Under the pieces are notes generated by a model. The model saw only the letters and a program-made list of their open reading frames with translations. It ran no database searches and was not told the origin of the DNA. The translations under genes were made by a program, and so were the position numbers. Of a stretch of 64,000 nucleotides of DNA, positions 11,041 to 21,682 are shown piece after piece (position 1 is the stretch's first letter; every line of letters starts with the position of its first letter). The DNA is from Mycolicibacterium sp. HK-90 (GTDB lineage Bacteria; Actinomycetota; Actinomycetes; Mycobacteriales; Mycobacteriaceae), in assembly GCF_030486405.1 (NCBI RefSeq), contig NZ_CP129613.1, forward strand, positions 3,038,001-3,102,000. The letters are read 5' to 3'.

Positions 11041-14000
11041 TTGGCCGACACACCAGCCACCCCGATCGCCGTCATCGGTATGGGCTGCCGGCTCCCGGGC
11101 GGAATCGAATCCCCCGACCAATTGTGGGCTGCGTTGCTTCAGGGTGACGACCTGGTCACCGAGGTTCCGGCAGGCCGCTGGGACGCCGAGGAGTTCTACG
11201 ACCCGGAACCCGGAGTGCCAGGACGTTCGGTGTCGAAGTGGGGCGCCTTCCTCGACGATGTGGCCGGATTCGACGCCGGATTCTTCGGAATCAGTGAGCG
11301 CGAGGCCACCGCGATCGACCCGCAGCACCGCCTGCTCCTCGAGACGGCCTGGGAAGCCATCGAACACGCCGGCATCGACCCGGCGACGCTGTCCGGTTCG
11401 CTGACCGGCGTCTTCATGGGTCTGACCCACGGGGATTACCAACTACTCGCCGCCGACGCCCACTCGATCGAGGGGCCGTACGGCTTCACCGGCAACAATT
11501 TCAGCCTGGCTTCCGGCCGCATTGCCTACCATCTGGGTGCCCACGGTCCCGCGTACTCGGTGGACTCGGCCTGCTCATCGAGCCTGTTGGCCGTGCACAA
11601 CGCGTGCCGCAGCCTGCATGACGGCGAGAGCGACCTGGCGCTCGCGGGCGGTGTCTGCATCGTGCTCGAGCCTCGCAAGCTGGCGTCGGGTTCCGCGCAG
11701 GGAATGCTGTCGCCGACCGGACGGTGCCATGCCTTCGACGTGGCCGCGGACGGTTTCGTCGCGGGGGAGGCGTCGGCCGTCCTTCTGCTCAAGCGTCTGA
11801 GCGACGCCGAACGCGACGGCGATCGCATCCTGGCGGTCGTCCGCGGCACCGCGGCCAACCAGGACGGCCACACCGTCAACATCGCCACCCCGTCGCGGGA
11901 TGCGCAGGTCGCCGTCTACCGCGCCGCACTGGCGGCCGCGGCGGTCGACCCGGCCACCGTCGGACTGGTGGAGGCCCACGGCACCGGAACGCCGGTCGGA
12001 GATCCGATCGAGTTCGCGAGCCTGGCGACGGTGTACGGCACGGCCGGGCCGTGTGCGCTCGGGTCGTCAAAGACCAACTTCGGTCACAGTCAGTCCGCAT
12101 CGGGTGCGGTCGGGTTGATGAAGGCCGTGCTCGCGCTGCAACACGGCACCGTTCCGCCCAACCTGCATTTCACCCGCTTTCCCGACGAGATGGAGCGGAT
12201 CCAGACCGACCTGTTCGTGCCGCGGGAAACCGTGGGCTGGCCGGTGGCGGGGGCACACCCCCGACGGGCTGCGGTGTCGTCGTACGGATTGTCCGGGACC
12301 AACGTGCACGCCGTGCTCGAACAGGCCGCGGTTCCCGCCGCGACTGCCGCCGAACCTGCCGGTGGGGGCGAACGGCCCGCGGGGTCGTCGTTGTTGTTCC
12401 TGGTGTCGGCGACCTCTGCCGACGAACTGCGCCGGAGCGCCGGGCGGCTCGCCGATTGGCTGGCCGACCGCGCGGATGTCGACCTCCCCGACCTGGCGTA
12501 CACGCTGGCGCGTCGTCGGGCCCACCGGCCCGTGCGTTCCGCGGTGTTGGCCTCAGATCGTGGGAGCCTGATCTCGGGGCTGCGCGAGATCGCGTCGGGC
12601 GAGGTGCCCTATGAGCCCGCCGTCGGCCAGGACGACCGCGGACCGGTCTGGGTGTTCTCCGGTCAAGGTTCGCAGTGGGCGGGGATGGGCGCGGAGTTGT
12701 TGGCGTCCGATCCCGCGTTCGCCGCGACGGTCACCGAGATCGAGCCGCTGATCGCGCGGGAGTCCGGGTTCTCCGTCACCGAGGCGATGTCGGCAGCCGA
12801 CGTGGTGTCCGGCATCGACCGCGTGCAGCCCACGGTGTTCGCCGTCCAGGTGGCACTGGCCGCCAGTTTGCAGAGCAGCGGGGTGAAACCCGGTGCGGTG
12901 ATCGGGCATTCGATGGGCGAGGTCGCCGCCGCCGTGGTGTCCGGCGTGCTGTCGCTCGAGGACGGTGTGAAGGTCATCTGCCGCCGGTCGCGGCTGATGG
13001 CGACGATCGCCGGTTCGGGTGCGATGGCGTCGGTGGAACTTCCGGCCCAACAGGTGCTCTCGGAGCTGGCCGCTCGCGGTGTCAAGGACGTGGTGCTGGC
13101 AGTGGTCGCCTCGCCCACCTCGACCGTGGTCGGCGGGGCGACGGAGTCGATCCGCGCCCTCGTCGCCGACTGGGAGAGCCGCGACATCATGGCCCGTGAA
13201 GTGGCCGTCGACGTGGCATCCCACACTCCGCAGGTCGACCCGATCCTGGACGAGCTCGCCGACGAGCTGGCCGACCTGGACCCGGCAGACCCGACGATCC
13301 CGTACTACTCGGCCACCCTCTACGACCCACGCGACCTGGCTGACTGGGATGCCGACTACTGGGTCGACAACCTGCGCCACACGGTCCGGTTCGCCGCGGC
13401 GGTACAGGCCGCGCTCGAGGACGGGTTCCGGGTGTTCACCGAGCTCTCCCCGCACCCGTTGCTGACCCACGCGGTGGATCAGACGGCCCGCACGCTCGAC
13501 ATCCCGCACGAAGCACTGGCAACCCTGCGCCGGAAACAGCAGACGGCCGCCGGCCTGCTTTCGGTGGTCGCCGACCTGCACAGTGCCGGCGCGCACATCG
13601 ACTTCGACGTGCTCTACCCGGGCGGCCGGCTCGTCGATGCGCCACTGCCCACCTGGAACCGGCAGCAGCTGATGCTGGTCCGCGATCCCAATGAGCTGGC
13701 GCCCGGCGGAGCCGTCCTGGCGGTACATCCGCTGCTGGGTGCGCATGTGCGACTCGCCGAGGAGCCCGAGCGGCATGTCTGGCAGGCCGATGTCGGCACC
13801 GGCACCCAGCCGTGGCTGGGCGACCACCAGGTGCACAACGTCGCCGCGCTGCCGGGTGCGGCCTACTGCGAGATGGCCCTGGCGGCCGGACGCGCCGTAC
13901 TCGGGGACCGTGCCGAGGTTCACGACGTCTCCTTCGACCAGATGCTGCTGCTGGAGGAAGAGACCTCGGTAACCGCATCCGCCACGGTGACCGGGACCGG

Positions 14001-17000
14001 CGTGGCCGAGTTCGCGGTGGAGACCATGGATCAGGGTGAGCGGGTACGCCGTGCCGGCGCCCGGTTGCACCGCCGCGACGCCGACGAGGCCGCCGATCGA
14101 GCCGGCTATGACATCGACGCGTTGTTCGCCGCCCATCCGCAGCGCATCGACGGTGCCGAGATGCGCGCCGGCTACGACGACCGCGGCATCCAGTACGGAC
14201 CGGCATTCGCCGGGCTGGTGGCCGCCCACCTGTCGGCCGGCGCGGACGGCCCGGTCGAGACGGTGCTCGCGGAGGTCGCGCTGCCGGGGTCGATCCGGTC
14301 GCAGCAGGGCGTCTACGAAATCCACCCGGCGTTGTTGGACGCCTGCTTCCAGGCCGCCGGGGCTCATCCGAGCCTGCGCGGCGACCTGACGGGCACGCTC
14401 ATGCTTCCCCTGGGCGTGCGACGGCTCCGGGCGTTCGGTTCGACCCGCAACACCCACTACTGCCTGGTCCGGATCATCGACGTCACCGCGACCGGCGTGG
14501 AGGTCGACATCGACCTGCTCGACGAGCAGGGCAGTGTGCTGCTGAGCGTCGGCGGTCTGCAGCTGGGGACCGGTGTTTCGGCCGACCGGCAGCACGAGCG
14601 CACCCTCAACGACCGGCTGCTGGCCATCGAATGGCGCCAGCAGGAGCTTCCGGAACCGGACTTCCGTGAACCGGGCCGCTGGCTGTTGATCAGCACCTCC
14701 GACGCGGCCGATCTGAACGCGACCAGGCTGGCCGATGCGTTGAAGACCCACGACGCCGACGTCACGACCATGGCCTGGCCCCAGCGGTCCGATCACGCGG
14801 CGCACGCCGAGCGGTTGCGGGAATACCTTGCCGCCCGGCCGTTCACCGACGTGCTCGTGGTGACCGCGCCCCGCAGCGGCATCACCGACGAGCAATCCGG
14901 CGTCCGCGGTGGCGACACCGTGCGGCACCTCGTGCACATCGTGCGCGAGCTGCCCGAGGTGCACGGTGAACCACCGCGCCTGCACGTGCTGACCCGCAAC
15001 GCCCAGACGGTGTTGGCCGAGGACACCGCGAACTTGGAAGAGGCCGGACTCCGGGGCCTGATCCGGGTGATCGGCATGGAGCATCCGCGACTGCGGGCCA
15101 GCCAGATCGACGTCGACGACTACACCGACCCGGCCCGGGTGGTGGCGCAACTGGTGGCCGGTTCCGACGAGGACGAAACCGCCTGGCGTGGTGGGAATTG
15201 GTATGTGGCGCGGTTGATTCCGGGCCCGCTCCGGCCGGAGGAACGCCGCACCACAGTGGTCAACCCCGCACGCGACGGTATGCGGCTACAGATCCGTACG
15301 CCTGGCGACATCCAGTCGCTGGAGCTGGCGGCCTTCGAACGCGTGGCGCCGGGGCCCGGGCAGATCGAGGTGTCGGTCCGTGCGTCGAACCTGAACTTCG
15401 CCGACGTGCTGGTGGCCTTCGGTCGGTACCCGAGCTTCGAGGGGCGCCTGCCGAAACTCGGCGCCGACTTCGCCGGTGTGGTTACCGCGGTGGGCCCCGG
15501 GGTGGTCAGCCACCAGGTCGGTGACCAGGTGGGTGGCATCTCGGCCGACGGTGCATGGGCGACGTTCGTCACCTGCGACGCGAACATGGCCGTCACGCTG
15601 CCGCCGGGCGTGCCCGTCAACCGGGCAGCCGCGGTGCCCAGCGCACATGCCACCGCCTGGTACGGCCTGCACGACCTGGCCCGGATCTCGGCCGGGGACA
15701 AGGTGCTGATCCATTCCGCCACGGGTGGTGTGGGACAGGCCGCGATCGCCATCGCGCGAGCGGTCGGTGCCGAGATCTTCGCCACCGCGGGCAGCGAAGC
15801 GCGGCGGGAGTTGTTGCGCAGCTGGGGAATTGAGCATGTCTATGATTCCCGTAGCACCGACTTCGCCGAGGCGATCCGCCGCGACACCGATGGTTACGGT
15901 GTGGACATCGTGCTCAACTCGCTGACCGGTGCCGCCCAGCGGGCCGGCCTGGAACTGTTGTCCTTCGGCGGGCGATTCGTCGAGATCGGCAAGCGCGACA
16001 TCTATGGCGACACCCGGCTCGGGCTGTTCCCGTTCCGGCGCAACCTGTCGTTCTACGGCGTCGACCTCGCCCTGCTGGCCCTCACCGAGCCCGACACGGT
16101 GCGTCGCCTGCTCGAGGTCTGCTATCAGCGGATCGCCGACGGAACGTTGCCTCTGCCGGAGACCACTCACTTCCCGCTGCAGGACGGTGCCACCGCGATC
16201 CGCGTGATGGGTGCGGCCGAGCACACGGGCAAGCTGGTGCTCGACATCCCCGAAGGCGGCCAGATCGCCGCCGTGGTCCCGCCGGAAGAGGCGCCCGCTT
16301 TCCGTTCGGACGGCGCCTACGTGGTGACCGGTGGCCTGGGCGGTCTGGGATTGTTCCTGGCCGAGAAGCTCGCCGCGGCCGGCTGTGGCCGCATCGTGCT
16401 CAACGGCCGGTCGGCGCCGTCGGCCGAGGCGCAGGCGCTCATTGACCGGATCCGGCGCGACGGCACCGAAGTCGCGGTGGAACTGGGCGATATCGGCGAA
16501 CCGGACACGGCTGTTCGGCTGGTCGAGGTGGCGTGCGCGACGGGGCTGCCGTTGCGTGGTGTGCTGCACGGTGCCGCCGTGGTCGAAGACGCGGTGTTGG
16601 CCAACATCACCGACGAACTCATCGAAAAGGACTGGGCGCCCAAGGTTTACGGTGCCTGGAATCTGCACAGCGCCACCCTGCGGCAGTCACTGGACTGGTT
16701 CTGCTCGTTCTCCTCGGCGGCGGCGCTGGTCGGTTCGCCCGGGCAGGGCGCGTATGCCGCGGCCAACAGCTGGCTGGACGCGTTCACCCACTGGCGGCGT
16801 AGCCAGGGCCTGCCCGCCACGGCGATCGCATGGGGGCCGTGGTCGGAGATCGGCCGGGGCACGGGTCTGGCCGACGGTTCGGGTGCGGCGATCTCGCCTG
16901 AGGAAGGCGCCTACGCGTTCTCGACGTTGCTGCGCCACAACCGCGCGTACACCGGGTACGCGCCGGTGCTCGGGACACCGTGGCTCACCGCTTTCGCCCA

Positions 17001-17349
17001 GAGCAGCCGGTTCGCCGAGGCGTTCGCCTCCGCGGGCGGTGGCCGTGGCGGTGCGGGCGGCAGCGCATTCCTCACCGAGTTGCGCGGCCTTCCACCGGCC
17101 GAGTGGCCGACCAGGATGCGGCGGATGATCGCCGAGCAGATCAGCATGATCCTCCGCCGATCGGTTGACCCCGACCGCCCGCTGGCCGAATACGGTCTGG
17201 ACTCGCTCGGCACTCTCGAGGTGCGTACCCGGATCGAGGCCGAAACCGGTATCCGTATCGGCGCAACGGATATCAGCACCATCAGAGTTCTGGCCGAGCG
17301 ACTCTGTGACGCCCTGGCGCCGGATTCGCCCGTATCGGTTCCGTCGTGA
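11041..17349 (+). CDS. pks5: MAS/Pks5-type iterative reducing polyketide synthase
   Basis: A 2102-residue type I synthase. KS (about 10-430, active Cys178 in DSACSSS); AT (about 535-850, Ser624 in GHSMGE, with VASH later in the domain, which fits methylmalonyl rather than malonyl specificity); DH (about 900-1180, His929 in [13 protein letters not shown]); ER (about 1400-1735, NADPH motif [10 protein letters not shown]); KR (about 1755-1990, TGGLGGLG and GAYAAAN); ACP (Ser2055 in [10 protein letters not shown]). All reductive domains look intact, so the product should be a saturated, methyl-branched acyl chain extended iteratively. The TTG start follows GAGAAAGG. Architecture and locus match mycobacterial Pks5/MAS-like enzymes; chain length and starter cannot be read from sequence. 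Confidence 0.93.
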   Translation: MADTPATPIAVIGMGCRLPGGIESPDQLWAALLQGDDLVTEVPAGRWDAEEFYDPEPGVPGRSVSKWGAFLDDVAGFDAGFFGISEREATAIDPQHRLLLETAWEAIEHAGIDPATLSGSLTGVFMGLTHGDYQLLAADAHSIEGPYGFTGNNFSLASGRIAYHLGAHGPAYSVDSACSSSLLAVHNACRSLHDGESDLALAGGVCIVLEPRKLASGSAQGMLSPTGRCHAFDVAADGFVAGEASAVLLLKRLSDAERDGDRILAVVRGTAANQDGHTVNIATPSRDAQVAVYRAALAAAAVDPATVGLVEAHGTGTPVGDPIEFASLATVYGTAGPCALGSSKTNFGHSQSASGAVGLMKAVLALQHGTVPPNLHFTRFPDEMERIQTDLFVPRETVGWPVAGAHPRRAAVSSYGLSGTNVHAVLEQAAVPAATAAEPAGGGERPAGSSLLFLVSATSADELRRSAGRLADWLADRADVDLPDLAYTLARRRAHRPVRSAVLASDRGSLISGLREIASGEVPYEPAVGQDDRGPVWVFSGQGSQWAGMGAELLASDPAFAATVTEIEPLIARESGFSVTEAMSAADVVSGIDRVQPTVFAVQVALAASLQSSGVKPGAVIGHSMGEVAAAVVSGVLSLEDGVKVICRRSRLMATIAGSGAMASVELPAQQVLSELAARGVKDVVLAVVASPTSTVVGGATESIRALVADWESRDIMAREVAVDVASHTPQVDPILDELADELADLDPADPTIPYYSATLYDPRDLADWDADYWVDNLRHTVRFAAAVQAALEDGFRVFTELSPHPLLTHAVDQTARTLDIPHEALATLRRKQQTAAGLLSVVADLHSAGAHIDFDVLYPGGRLVDAPLPTWNRQQLMLVRDPNELAPGGAVLAVHPLLGAHVRLAEEPERHVWQADVGTGTQPWLGDHQVHNVAALPGAAYCEMALAAGRAVLGDRAEVHDVSFDQMLLLEEETSVTASATVTGTGVAEFAVETMDQGERVRRAGARLHRRDADEAADRAGYDIDALFAAHPQRIDGAEMRAGYDDRGIQYGPAFAGLVAAHLSAGADGPVETVLAEVALPGSIRSQQGVYEIHPALLDACFQAAGAHPSLRGDLTGTLMLPLGVRRLRAFGSTRNTHYCLVRIIDVTATGVEVDIDLLDEQGSVLLSVGGLQLGTGVSADRQHERTLNDRLLAIEWRQQELPEPDFREPGRWLLISTSDAADLNATRLADALKTHDADVTTMAWPQRSDHAAHAERLREYLAARPFTDVLVVTAPRSGITDEQSGVRGGDTVRHLVHIVRELPEVHGEPPRLHVLTRNAQTVLAEDTANLEEAGLRGLIRVIGMEHPRLRASQIDVDDYTDPARVVAQLVAGSDEDETAWRGGNWYVARLIPGPLRPEERRTTVVNPARDGMRLQIRTPGDIQSLELAAFERVAPGPGQIEVSVRASNLNFADVLVAFGRYPSFEGRLPKLGADFAGVVTAVGPGVVSHQVGDQVGGISADGAWATFVTCDANMAVTLPPGVPVNRAAAVPSAHATAWYGLHDLARISAGDKVLIHSATGGVGQAAIAIARAVGAEIFATAGSEARRELLRSWGIEHVYDSRSTDFAEAIRRDTDGYGVDIVLNSLTGAAQRAGLELLSFGGRFVEIGKRDIYGDTRLGLFPFRRNLSFYGVDLALLALTEPDTVRRLLEVCYQRIADGTLPLPETTHFPLQDGATAIRVMGAAEHTGKLVLDIPEGGQIAAVVPPEEAPAFRSDGAYVVTGGLGGLGLFLAEKLAAAGCGRIVLNGRSAPSAEAQALIDRIRRDGTEVAVELGDIGEPDTAVRLVEVACATGLPLRGVLHGAAVVEDAVLANITDELIEKDWAPKVYGAWNLHSATLRQSLDWFCSFSSAAALVGSPGQGAYAAANSWLDAFTHWRRSQGLPATAIAWGPWSEIGRGTGLADGSGAAISPEEGAYAFSTLLRHNRAYTGYAPVLGTPWLTAFAQSSRFAEAFASAGGGRGGAGGSAFLTELRGLPPAEWPTRMRRMIAEQISMILRRSVDPDRPLAEYGLDSLGTLEVRTRIEAETGIRIGATDISTIRVLAERLCDALAPDSPVSVPS

Positions 17350-17431
17350 TGAAGGTATGCGCGAACGGGCCGACCGGGGGCTCACCGACGTGCATTCCGT
17401 CCGGCGTGGTCGTTGAGACAGGAGATACGCA

Positions 17432-18883
17432 GTGGTTGCGATGAAACCAATCCACGACTGGTCGGGTGAACCCGGCGAGGTCGTGTCGTGGGGGCCTTCG
17501 CGGGCATCGGTGGCCAAGGTGGCCGAAGCCCCGGTCAGCGAGGTTCCGGTGAGCTATCAGCAGGAACAGCACCTGCTCGCCTTCCGCAAGCACGCGTCGC
17601 AGGGCACCGACATGGCGAGGCTGAACATTCCGGCCTGGGACGTGCCCGGCCGCTGCGATGTCCGCGCGATGTCACACGTGATCAACGCGTACCTGCGTCG
17701 CCACGACACGTTCCACAGTTGGTTCGAGTATGCCGACGACGGCGGGATCGTCCGTCGCACCGTGGAGAACCCGCGCGACATCAAGTTCGTGCCCACCAAG
17801 CACGGCGAAATGTCGGCGAGCCAGTGGCGTGACCACATCCTGGCCACCCCGGATCCGTGGCAGTGGGACTGCTTCCGGTTCGGGATCATCCAGCGGGACA
17901 GCCACTTCACCATTTTCATCAGCGTCGACCACGTTCACACGGATGCGATGTTCATGGGTCTGGCCTTCGTCGAGATCCACATGATGTACCAGGCACTGGT
18001 GCACGGCGCGGCGCCGCTGCAGCTGCCCGCCGCCGGCAGCTACGACCGGTACTGCTTGGAGCAGCGGCGGTACACGGCCGAGCTGGATGCGGACTCGCCG
18101 GAAGTCCGGGATTGGATCACGTTCCTGCAGGCCAACGGCGGAACGCTGCCGCGGTTCCCGCTGCCACTCGGCGATCCGTCACTACCCCATACCGGTGACG
18201 TCATCACCGTCCAACTGCTCGACCGCGAGCAGGGGGACCGGTTCGAGCAGGCCTGCATGGCCGCCGGCGCGCGGTTCAGCGGCGGAGTGTTCGCTTGCGG
18301 CGCAATAGCTCAGTACAGCCTTACCGGCGACGAGACGTATCGGGTCATCACCCCGACCACGACGCGGCGGAGCGAGGCCGAGTTCATGACTACCGGCTGG
18401 TTCACCGGTCTGGTGCCGATCACCGTCGGGGTGTCGACGTCGTCGTTCGGCGCCACCGCCCGAGCGGCCCAGCAGTCGTTCGACGGCGGCATGGGTCTGG
18501 CGCACGTGCCGTTCGAGCGGGTACTCGAGATCGCCGACCCGGACAGCGGCATCCGCAGCCCGGATCCCGGCGTGCCGATGCTGTCGTATCTCGACGCGGG
18601 CCTGCTGTCTCCCGGTGTCATCGCCGAATGGCAGCGGCTGAACGGCACCCTGTACAGCGATTCCCGGTCGGCCTTCCAGGTCGGGATGTGGGTCAACCGG
18701 GTGGAGGACCGCACCACCGTCACGGCCGCCTTCCCGAGCAACCCCGTCGCGCGGGAATCGGTGCTGCGCTACCTGGAAGCGATGAAGGCGGTGTACCTGC
18801 GGGTGATCGAGGGTCACGACGAGGTGATGACACTCGACGAGCTGCGCGACGCTGCTGCCGACCTCGACCTGAAAACTGCGTGA
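17432..18883 (+). CDS. PapA-family polyketide-associated acyltransferase
   Basis: A 483-residue condensation-fold acyltransferase. The catalytic HxxxD lies in ISVDHVHTDAMF at about residue 170, as in mycobacterial PapA1-PapA4 proteins. PapA enzymes transfer acyl chains from a carrier or CoA to trehalose or related sugars. An AGGAGA site precedes the GTG start, with an in-frame ATG three codons later. It lies 82 bases after the synthase and begins a tight run of acyltransferase genes, so it probably uses the synthase product. By position it resembles PapA4, but the exact orthologue is uncertain. Confidence 0.88.
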   Translation: MVAMKPIHDWSGEPGEVVSWGPSRASVAKVAEAPVSEVPVSYQQEQHLLAFRKHASQGTDMARLNIPAWDVPGRCDVRAMSHVINAYLRRHDTFHSWFEYADDGGIVRRTVENPRDIKFVPTKHGEMSASQWRDHILATPDPWQWDCFRFGIIQRDSHFTIFISVDHVHTDAMFMGLAFVEIHMMYQALVHGAAPLQLPAAGSYDRYCLEQRRYTAELDADSPEVRDWITFLQANGGTLPRFPLPLGDPSLPHTGDVITVQLLDREQGDRFEQACMAAGARFSGGVFACGAIAQYSLTGDETYRVITPTTTRRSEAEFMTTGWFTGLVPITVGVSTSSFGATARAAQQSFDGGMGLAHVPFERVLEIADPDSGIRSPDPGVPMLSYLDAGLLSPGVIAEWQRLNGTLYSDSRSAFQVGMWVNRVEDRTTVTAAFPSNPVARESVLRYLEAMKAVYLRVIEGHDEVMTLDELRDAAADLDLKTA

Positions 18884-18911
18884 CCACAAGGATGTTGGGG
18901 GATTCTGCGCG

Positions 18912-20270
18912 ATGACGGATGCCATCACGCGTCGAGCGGACCGGTTGGAGTTCACCGACCAGGCGATGTTTCTCGGCCTGCGCGCCACCGGTCAGGAAGC
19001 CATCATGCAGTGTGTGTGGATCTACGAGCGACCGGTGGACCACGACGGCCTGCGCCGGTTCCATGACGGTATCGGCCACGGCGTCTTCGGCCGGCGAATC
19101 GAACGCTCGCCGTTGCCTTTCGGCCGGCATCGCTGGGTTGCCGCTCCCGGACCGCAGACCGATCTGGACATCGCCCAACCCCGGTCGCGCGAGGAGCTCG
19201 GCGGCTGGGTGGACGAGCGCGCGGCGATGCCGTTGGACCCGGAGCACGGCCCGGGCTGGCACATGGGTGTGCTGCCGATGACCGACGGTTCGACCGCCAT
19301 CTGCCTGGTGGGCTCGCACTGCCTGGGCGACGGCGGTGGCGGAATACTCACGATCCTGGATGCGGTGTACGGCAACAAGACCGACTTCGGTCACTCGCTG
19401 CCGAGGTCTCGCGCCCGGTGGCGGGCCATCGGGGCGGACCTGCGCGAAACGCTGCGCGGGGCACCGGAAGTGGCCCGCACCGTGGTCGCCGCAGCCAAAC
19501 TGGCTCGGCGCAAGCGCGGCGACATCTCGCGTTCGGGCGCGGCGCGTCCCCGTGTCGTCGCCGGGGCGGACGAGCGGGTCTACATGCCGGCCGTCACCGC
19601 ATACGTTTCCGTGGAAGATTGGGATCTTCGGGCGAAAACCCTTGGCGGGAATAGTTATTCGCTGGTCGCCGGGCTGGCGGCCAGGCTCGCCGAGTCCTTG
19701 GGCCGGGTCCGCGCCGAGGACGGTGCGGTGACCCTGAACATTCCGCAGAACGATCGCACCCTGGAGCGGGACACCCGGGCCAACGCGGTACGGCTGGTCA
19801 ACGTCGCGATCGACCCGGCGAAGGTGACCACCGACCTCTCCGAGGCCCGCGCCGCGATCAAACAGGGCCTGGCCGACGCGCGTGACGTGCCGGACGAGAC
19901 ATTGCAGCTGCTGCCGCTGACCCCCTTCATCCCGAAGCGGGTGGTGCGCAAGATGGCGGACGTGGTCTTCGGATTCGCGGCCGATCTCCCGGTGTCGTGC
20001 TCGAACATGGGAGTGGTCCCCCCGGCGGTGGCGATGGCCGACGGCACCGAGGCGGACTACGTCTACTTCCGCGGGATCGATCGGTACGCCACCAAGGGGG
20101 CCCTGGAGCAGCGCTGCGGCCTGCTCACCGTGGTCGCCTGCCAGGTCGACAACAAGGTTTCGCTGAGCGTCGTTGCCTACCAGCCGGGTTCGGTGAACTC
20201 CACGCCCTGGCTGCGTGATCTGGTTGCCAAGACGCTGGCCGACTTCGAACTCACCGGTGTTATCGAGTAG
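18912..20270 (+). CDS. WS/DGAT-like acyltransferase, paralogue 1 of 3
   Basis: A 452-residue protein with the condensation-like acyltransferase fold. The HxxxDG motif is in VGSHCLGDGGGG at about residue 138. It shares the blocks FGRRIERSPLPFGRHRW, DPEHGPGWHMGVLP and ETLQLLPLTPFIPK with the next gene and, less closely, with the gene at 23452. The C-terminal half ends in LADFELTGVIE, also conserved in the group. Such proteins accompany pks5 in lipooligosaccharide loci, where they are proposed to acylate the glycan. The acceptor is unknown. It is cytoplasmic or peripheral, with no signal peptide. Six bases separate it from the next gene. Confidence 0.82.
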   Translation: MTDAITRRADRLEFTDQAMFLGLRATGQEAIMQCVWIYERPVDHDGLRRFHDGIGHGVFGRRIERSPLPFGRHRWVAAPGPQTDLDIAQPRSREELGGWVDERAAMPLDPEHGPGWHMGVLPMTDGSTAICLVGSHCLGDGGGGILTILDAVYGNKTDFGHSLPRSRARWRAIGADLRETLRGAPEVARTVVAAAKLARRKRGDISRSGAARPRVVAGADERVYMPAVTAYVSVEDWDLRAKTLGGNSYSLVAGLAARLAESLGRVRAEDGAVTLNIPQNDRTLERDTRANAVRLVNVAIDPAKVTTDLSEARAAIKQGLADARDVPDETLQLLPLTPFIPKRVVRKMADVVFGFAADLPVSCSNMGVVPPAVAMADGTEADYVYFRGIDRYATKGALEQRCGLLTVVACQVDNKVSLSVVAYQPGSVNSTPWLRDLVAKTLADFELTGVIE

Positions 20271-20276
20271 GTACGT

Positions 20277-21668
20277 ATGCGCAGAACCCTCTCTCTGACG
20301 AAACGATCCGGGCCGTCCGCCGATCTGCCGGACCACCGGCTGACCCTGTGGGACGAGGCCGCGGTGCGGACCATGCGTGCGACCGGGCGGGTGCAGGTCA
20401 TGCAGTGCTCGTGGGTCTACGACCATCCCGTCGACTTCGACGGCATCCGGCGCTTCCACGAGAACTTCGGTGGTGGGCTGTTCGGCCGGCGTATCGAACG
20501 TTCCCCGTTGCCCTTCGGCCGCTACCGGTGGGTCAGTGCGTTGGGGCCTCAGGCGCCACTCGATGTCGCCGAGCCACGCACCCGGGCCGAGATCGGAGAC
20601 TGGCTCGACGAGCGGGCGCAACTGCCGATCGACCCCGAAGGCGGCCCGGGCTGGCACATGGGGGTGCTGCCGGTGACCGACGGCTCGACCGCGGTGACCG
20701 TGGTCGTCTCGCACTGCCTGGGTGACGGTGTCGGGGGAGTGATGGCGATCGCCGATGCCATCGCCGGCCGACGGCCCGACCTCGGCTACGCGATCCCCAA
20801 CTCGCGCAGCAAGTTGCGAGCCATCACCGCCGATCTCCGGGCTACCGTGTCAGACGCGTCGGAGGTGGCCGGAGCGATTGCCGTCGGCGTCGGACTGCTG
20901 CGGCGCCGGGATGCCGGTGCCGCCACTCCGTCCGACCCCAAACCCGTGCGGGTGGTGCCGGATGGCGATGAACAGATTGTGCTGCCTGCGATCTCGGTCT
21001 TCGTCGACCTGGACGACTGGAACGCGCGCGCGGTGACGATCGGTGGCAACAGCTACTCGATGCTGGCCGGATTCGCGGCCCGGATGGGTGAACGGATGGG
21101 ACGCTGCGCTGCCGACGGCGGTGTCACCTTGCTGATCGCCGTCAACGACCGCACCGACAGCGATACCCGGGCGAACGCGATGTTGCTGGCGACAGCACAG
21201 ATCGACCCGATGTCGGTCACCGCCGATCAGTCCGCGGCCCGTGGGGCGATCCGGCAGGCGTTCAAGACGTTGCGTGAGGTGCCCGACGAGACCCTGCAGC
21301 TGCTGCCGTTGACCCCGCTGGTGCCCAAGGGCGTGCTCAAGCAGGTCGCCGACGGGTTCCTCGGGAACAACGCTCTGCCGGTGTCGTGCTCGAATCTGGG
21401 CGATCTCACCACGGACGTGACCAGGGTGGACGGAACCGAAGCCGAGTACATCGTGTTTCGGGGCGTCGATCAGGGCACCACCCGCCAGGAGCTGGAGGAC
21501 AACGACGGACAGCTGGTGCTGGTGTCTGCCCGGGTCGGCGGCAAGGTGTCCATCGGGATCACCGCATATCAGGCGGGCGAACAGAATTCGAAGGCGCGGC
21601 TGGCGGAGTTGGCGGCCAAGACCCTGGCCGAATTCGATCTCACCGGCGAAATTGACTGGAACAGCTGA
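20277..21668 (+). CDS. WS/DGAT-like acyltransferase, paralogue 2 of 3
   Basis: A 463-residue tandem paralogue of the preceding gene, with an extra basic N-terminal tail of about 20 residues. HxxxDG is in VVSHCLGDGVGG. Shared blocks are FGRRIERSPLPFGRYRW and DETLQLLPLTPLVPK, and it ends in LAEFDLTGEI. Close similarity and head-to-tail arrangement indicate duplication followed by divergence, so two acyl positions of one acceptor, or two donors, are plausible. It is 14 bases upstream of the acyl-AMP ligase and evidently part of the same transcript. Confidence 0.82.
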   Translation: MRRTLSLTKRSGPSADLPDHRLTLWDEAAVRTMRATGRVQVMQCSWVYDHPVDFDGIRRFHENFGGGLFGRRIERSPLPFGRYRWVSALGPQAPLDVAEPRTRAEIGDWLDERAQLPIDPEGGPGWHMGVLPVTDGSTAVTVVVSHCLGDGVGGVMAIADAIAGRRPDLGYAIPNSRSKLRAITADLRATVSDASEVAGAIAVGVGLLRRRDAGAATPSDPKPVRVVPDGDEQIVLPAISVFVDLDDWNARAVTIGGNSYSMLAGFAARMGERMGRCAADGGVTLLIAVNDRTDSDTRANAMLLATAQIDPMSVTADQSAARGAIRQAFKTLREVPDETLQLLPLTPLVPKGVLKQVADGFLGNNALPVSCSNLGDLTTDVTRVDGTEAEYIVFRGVDQGTTRQELEDNDGQLVLVSARVGGKVSIGITAYQAGEQNSKARLAELAAKTLAEFDLTGEIDWNS

Positions 21669-21682
21669 GGAAGGCTGAATCG

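Noticed and set aside
10791..11404. Possible small genes in the synthase leader
   Set aside because: Frames there lack family similarity and ribosome binding sites, and some run into the synthase in another frame.
12553..15150. 865-codon open frame antisense to the synthase
   Set aside because: Long antisense frames are common in high-GC coding sequence. The translation is rich in Arg/Gly/His with no domain, and the sense strand encodes an intact KS-AT-DH enzyme.
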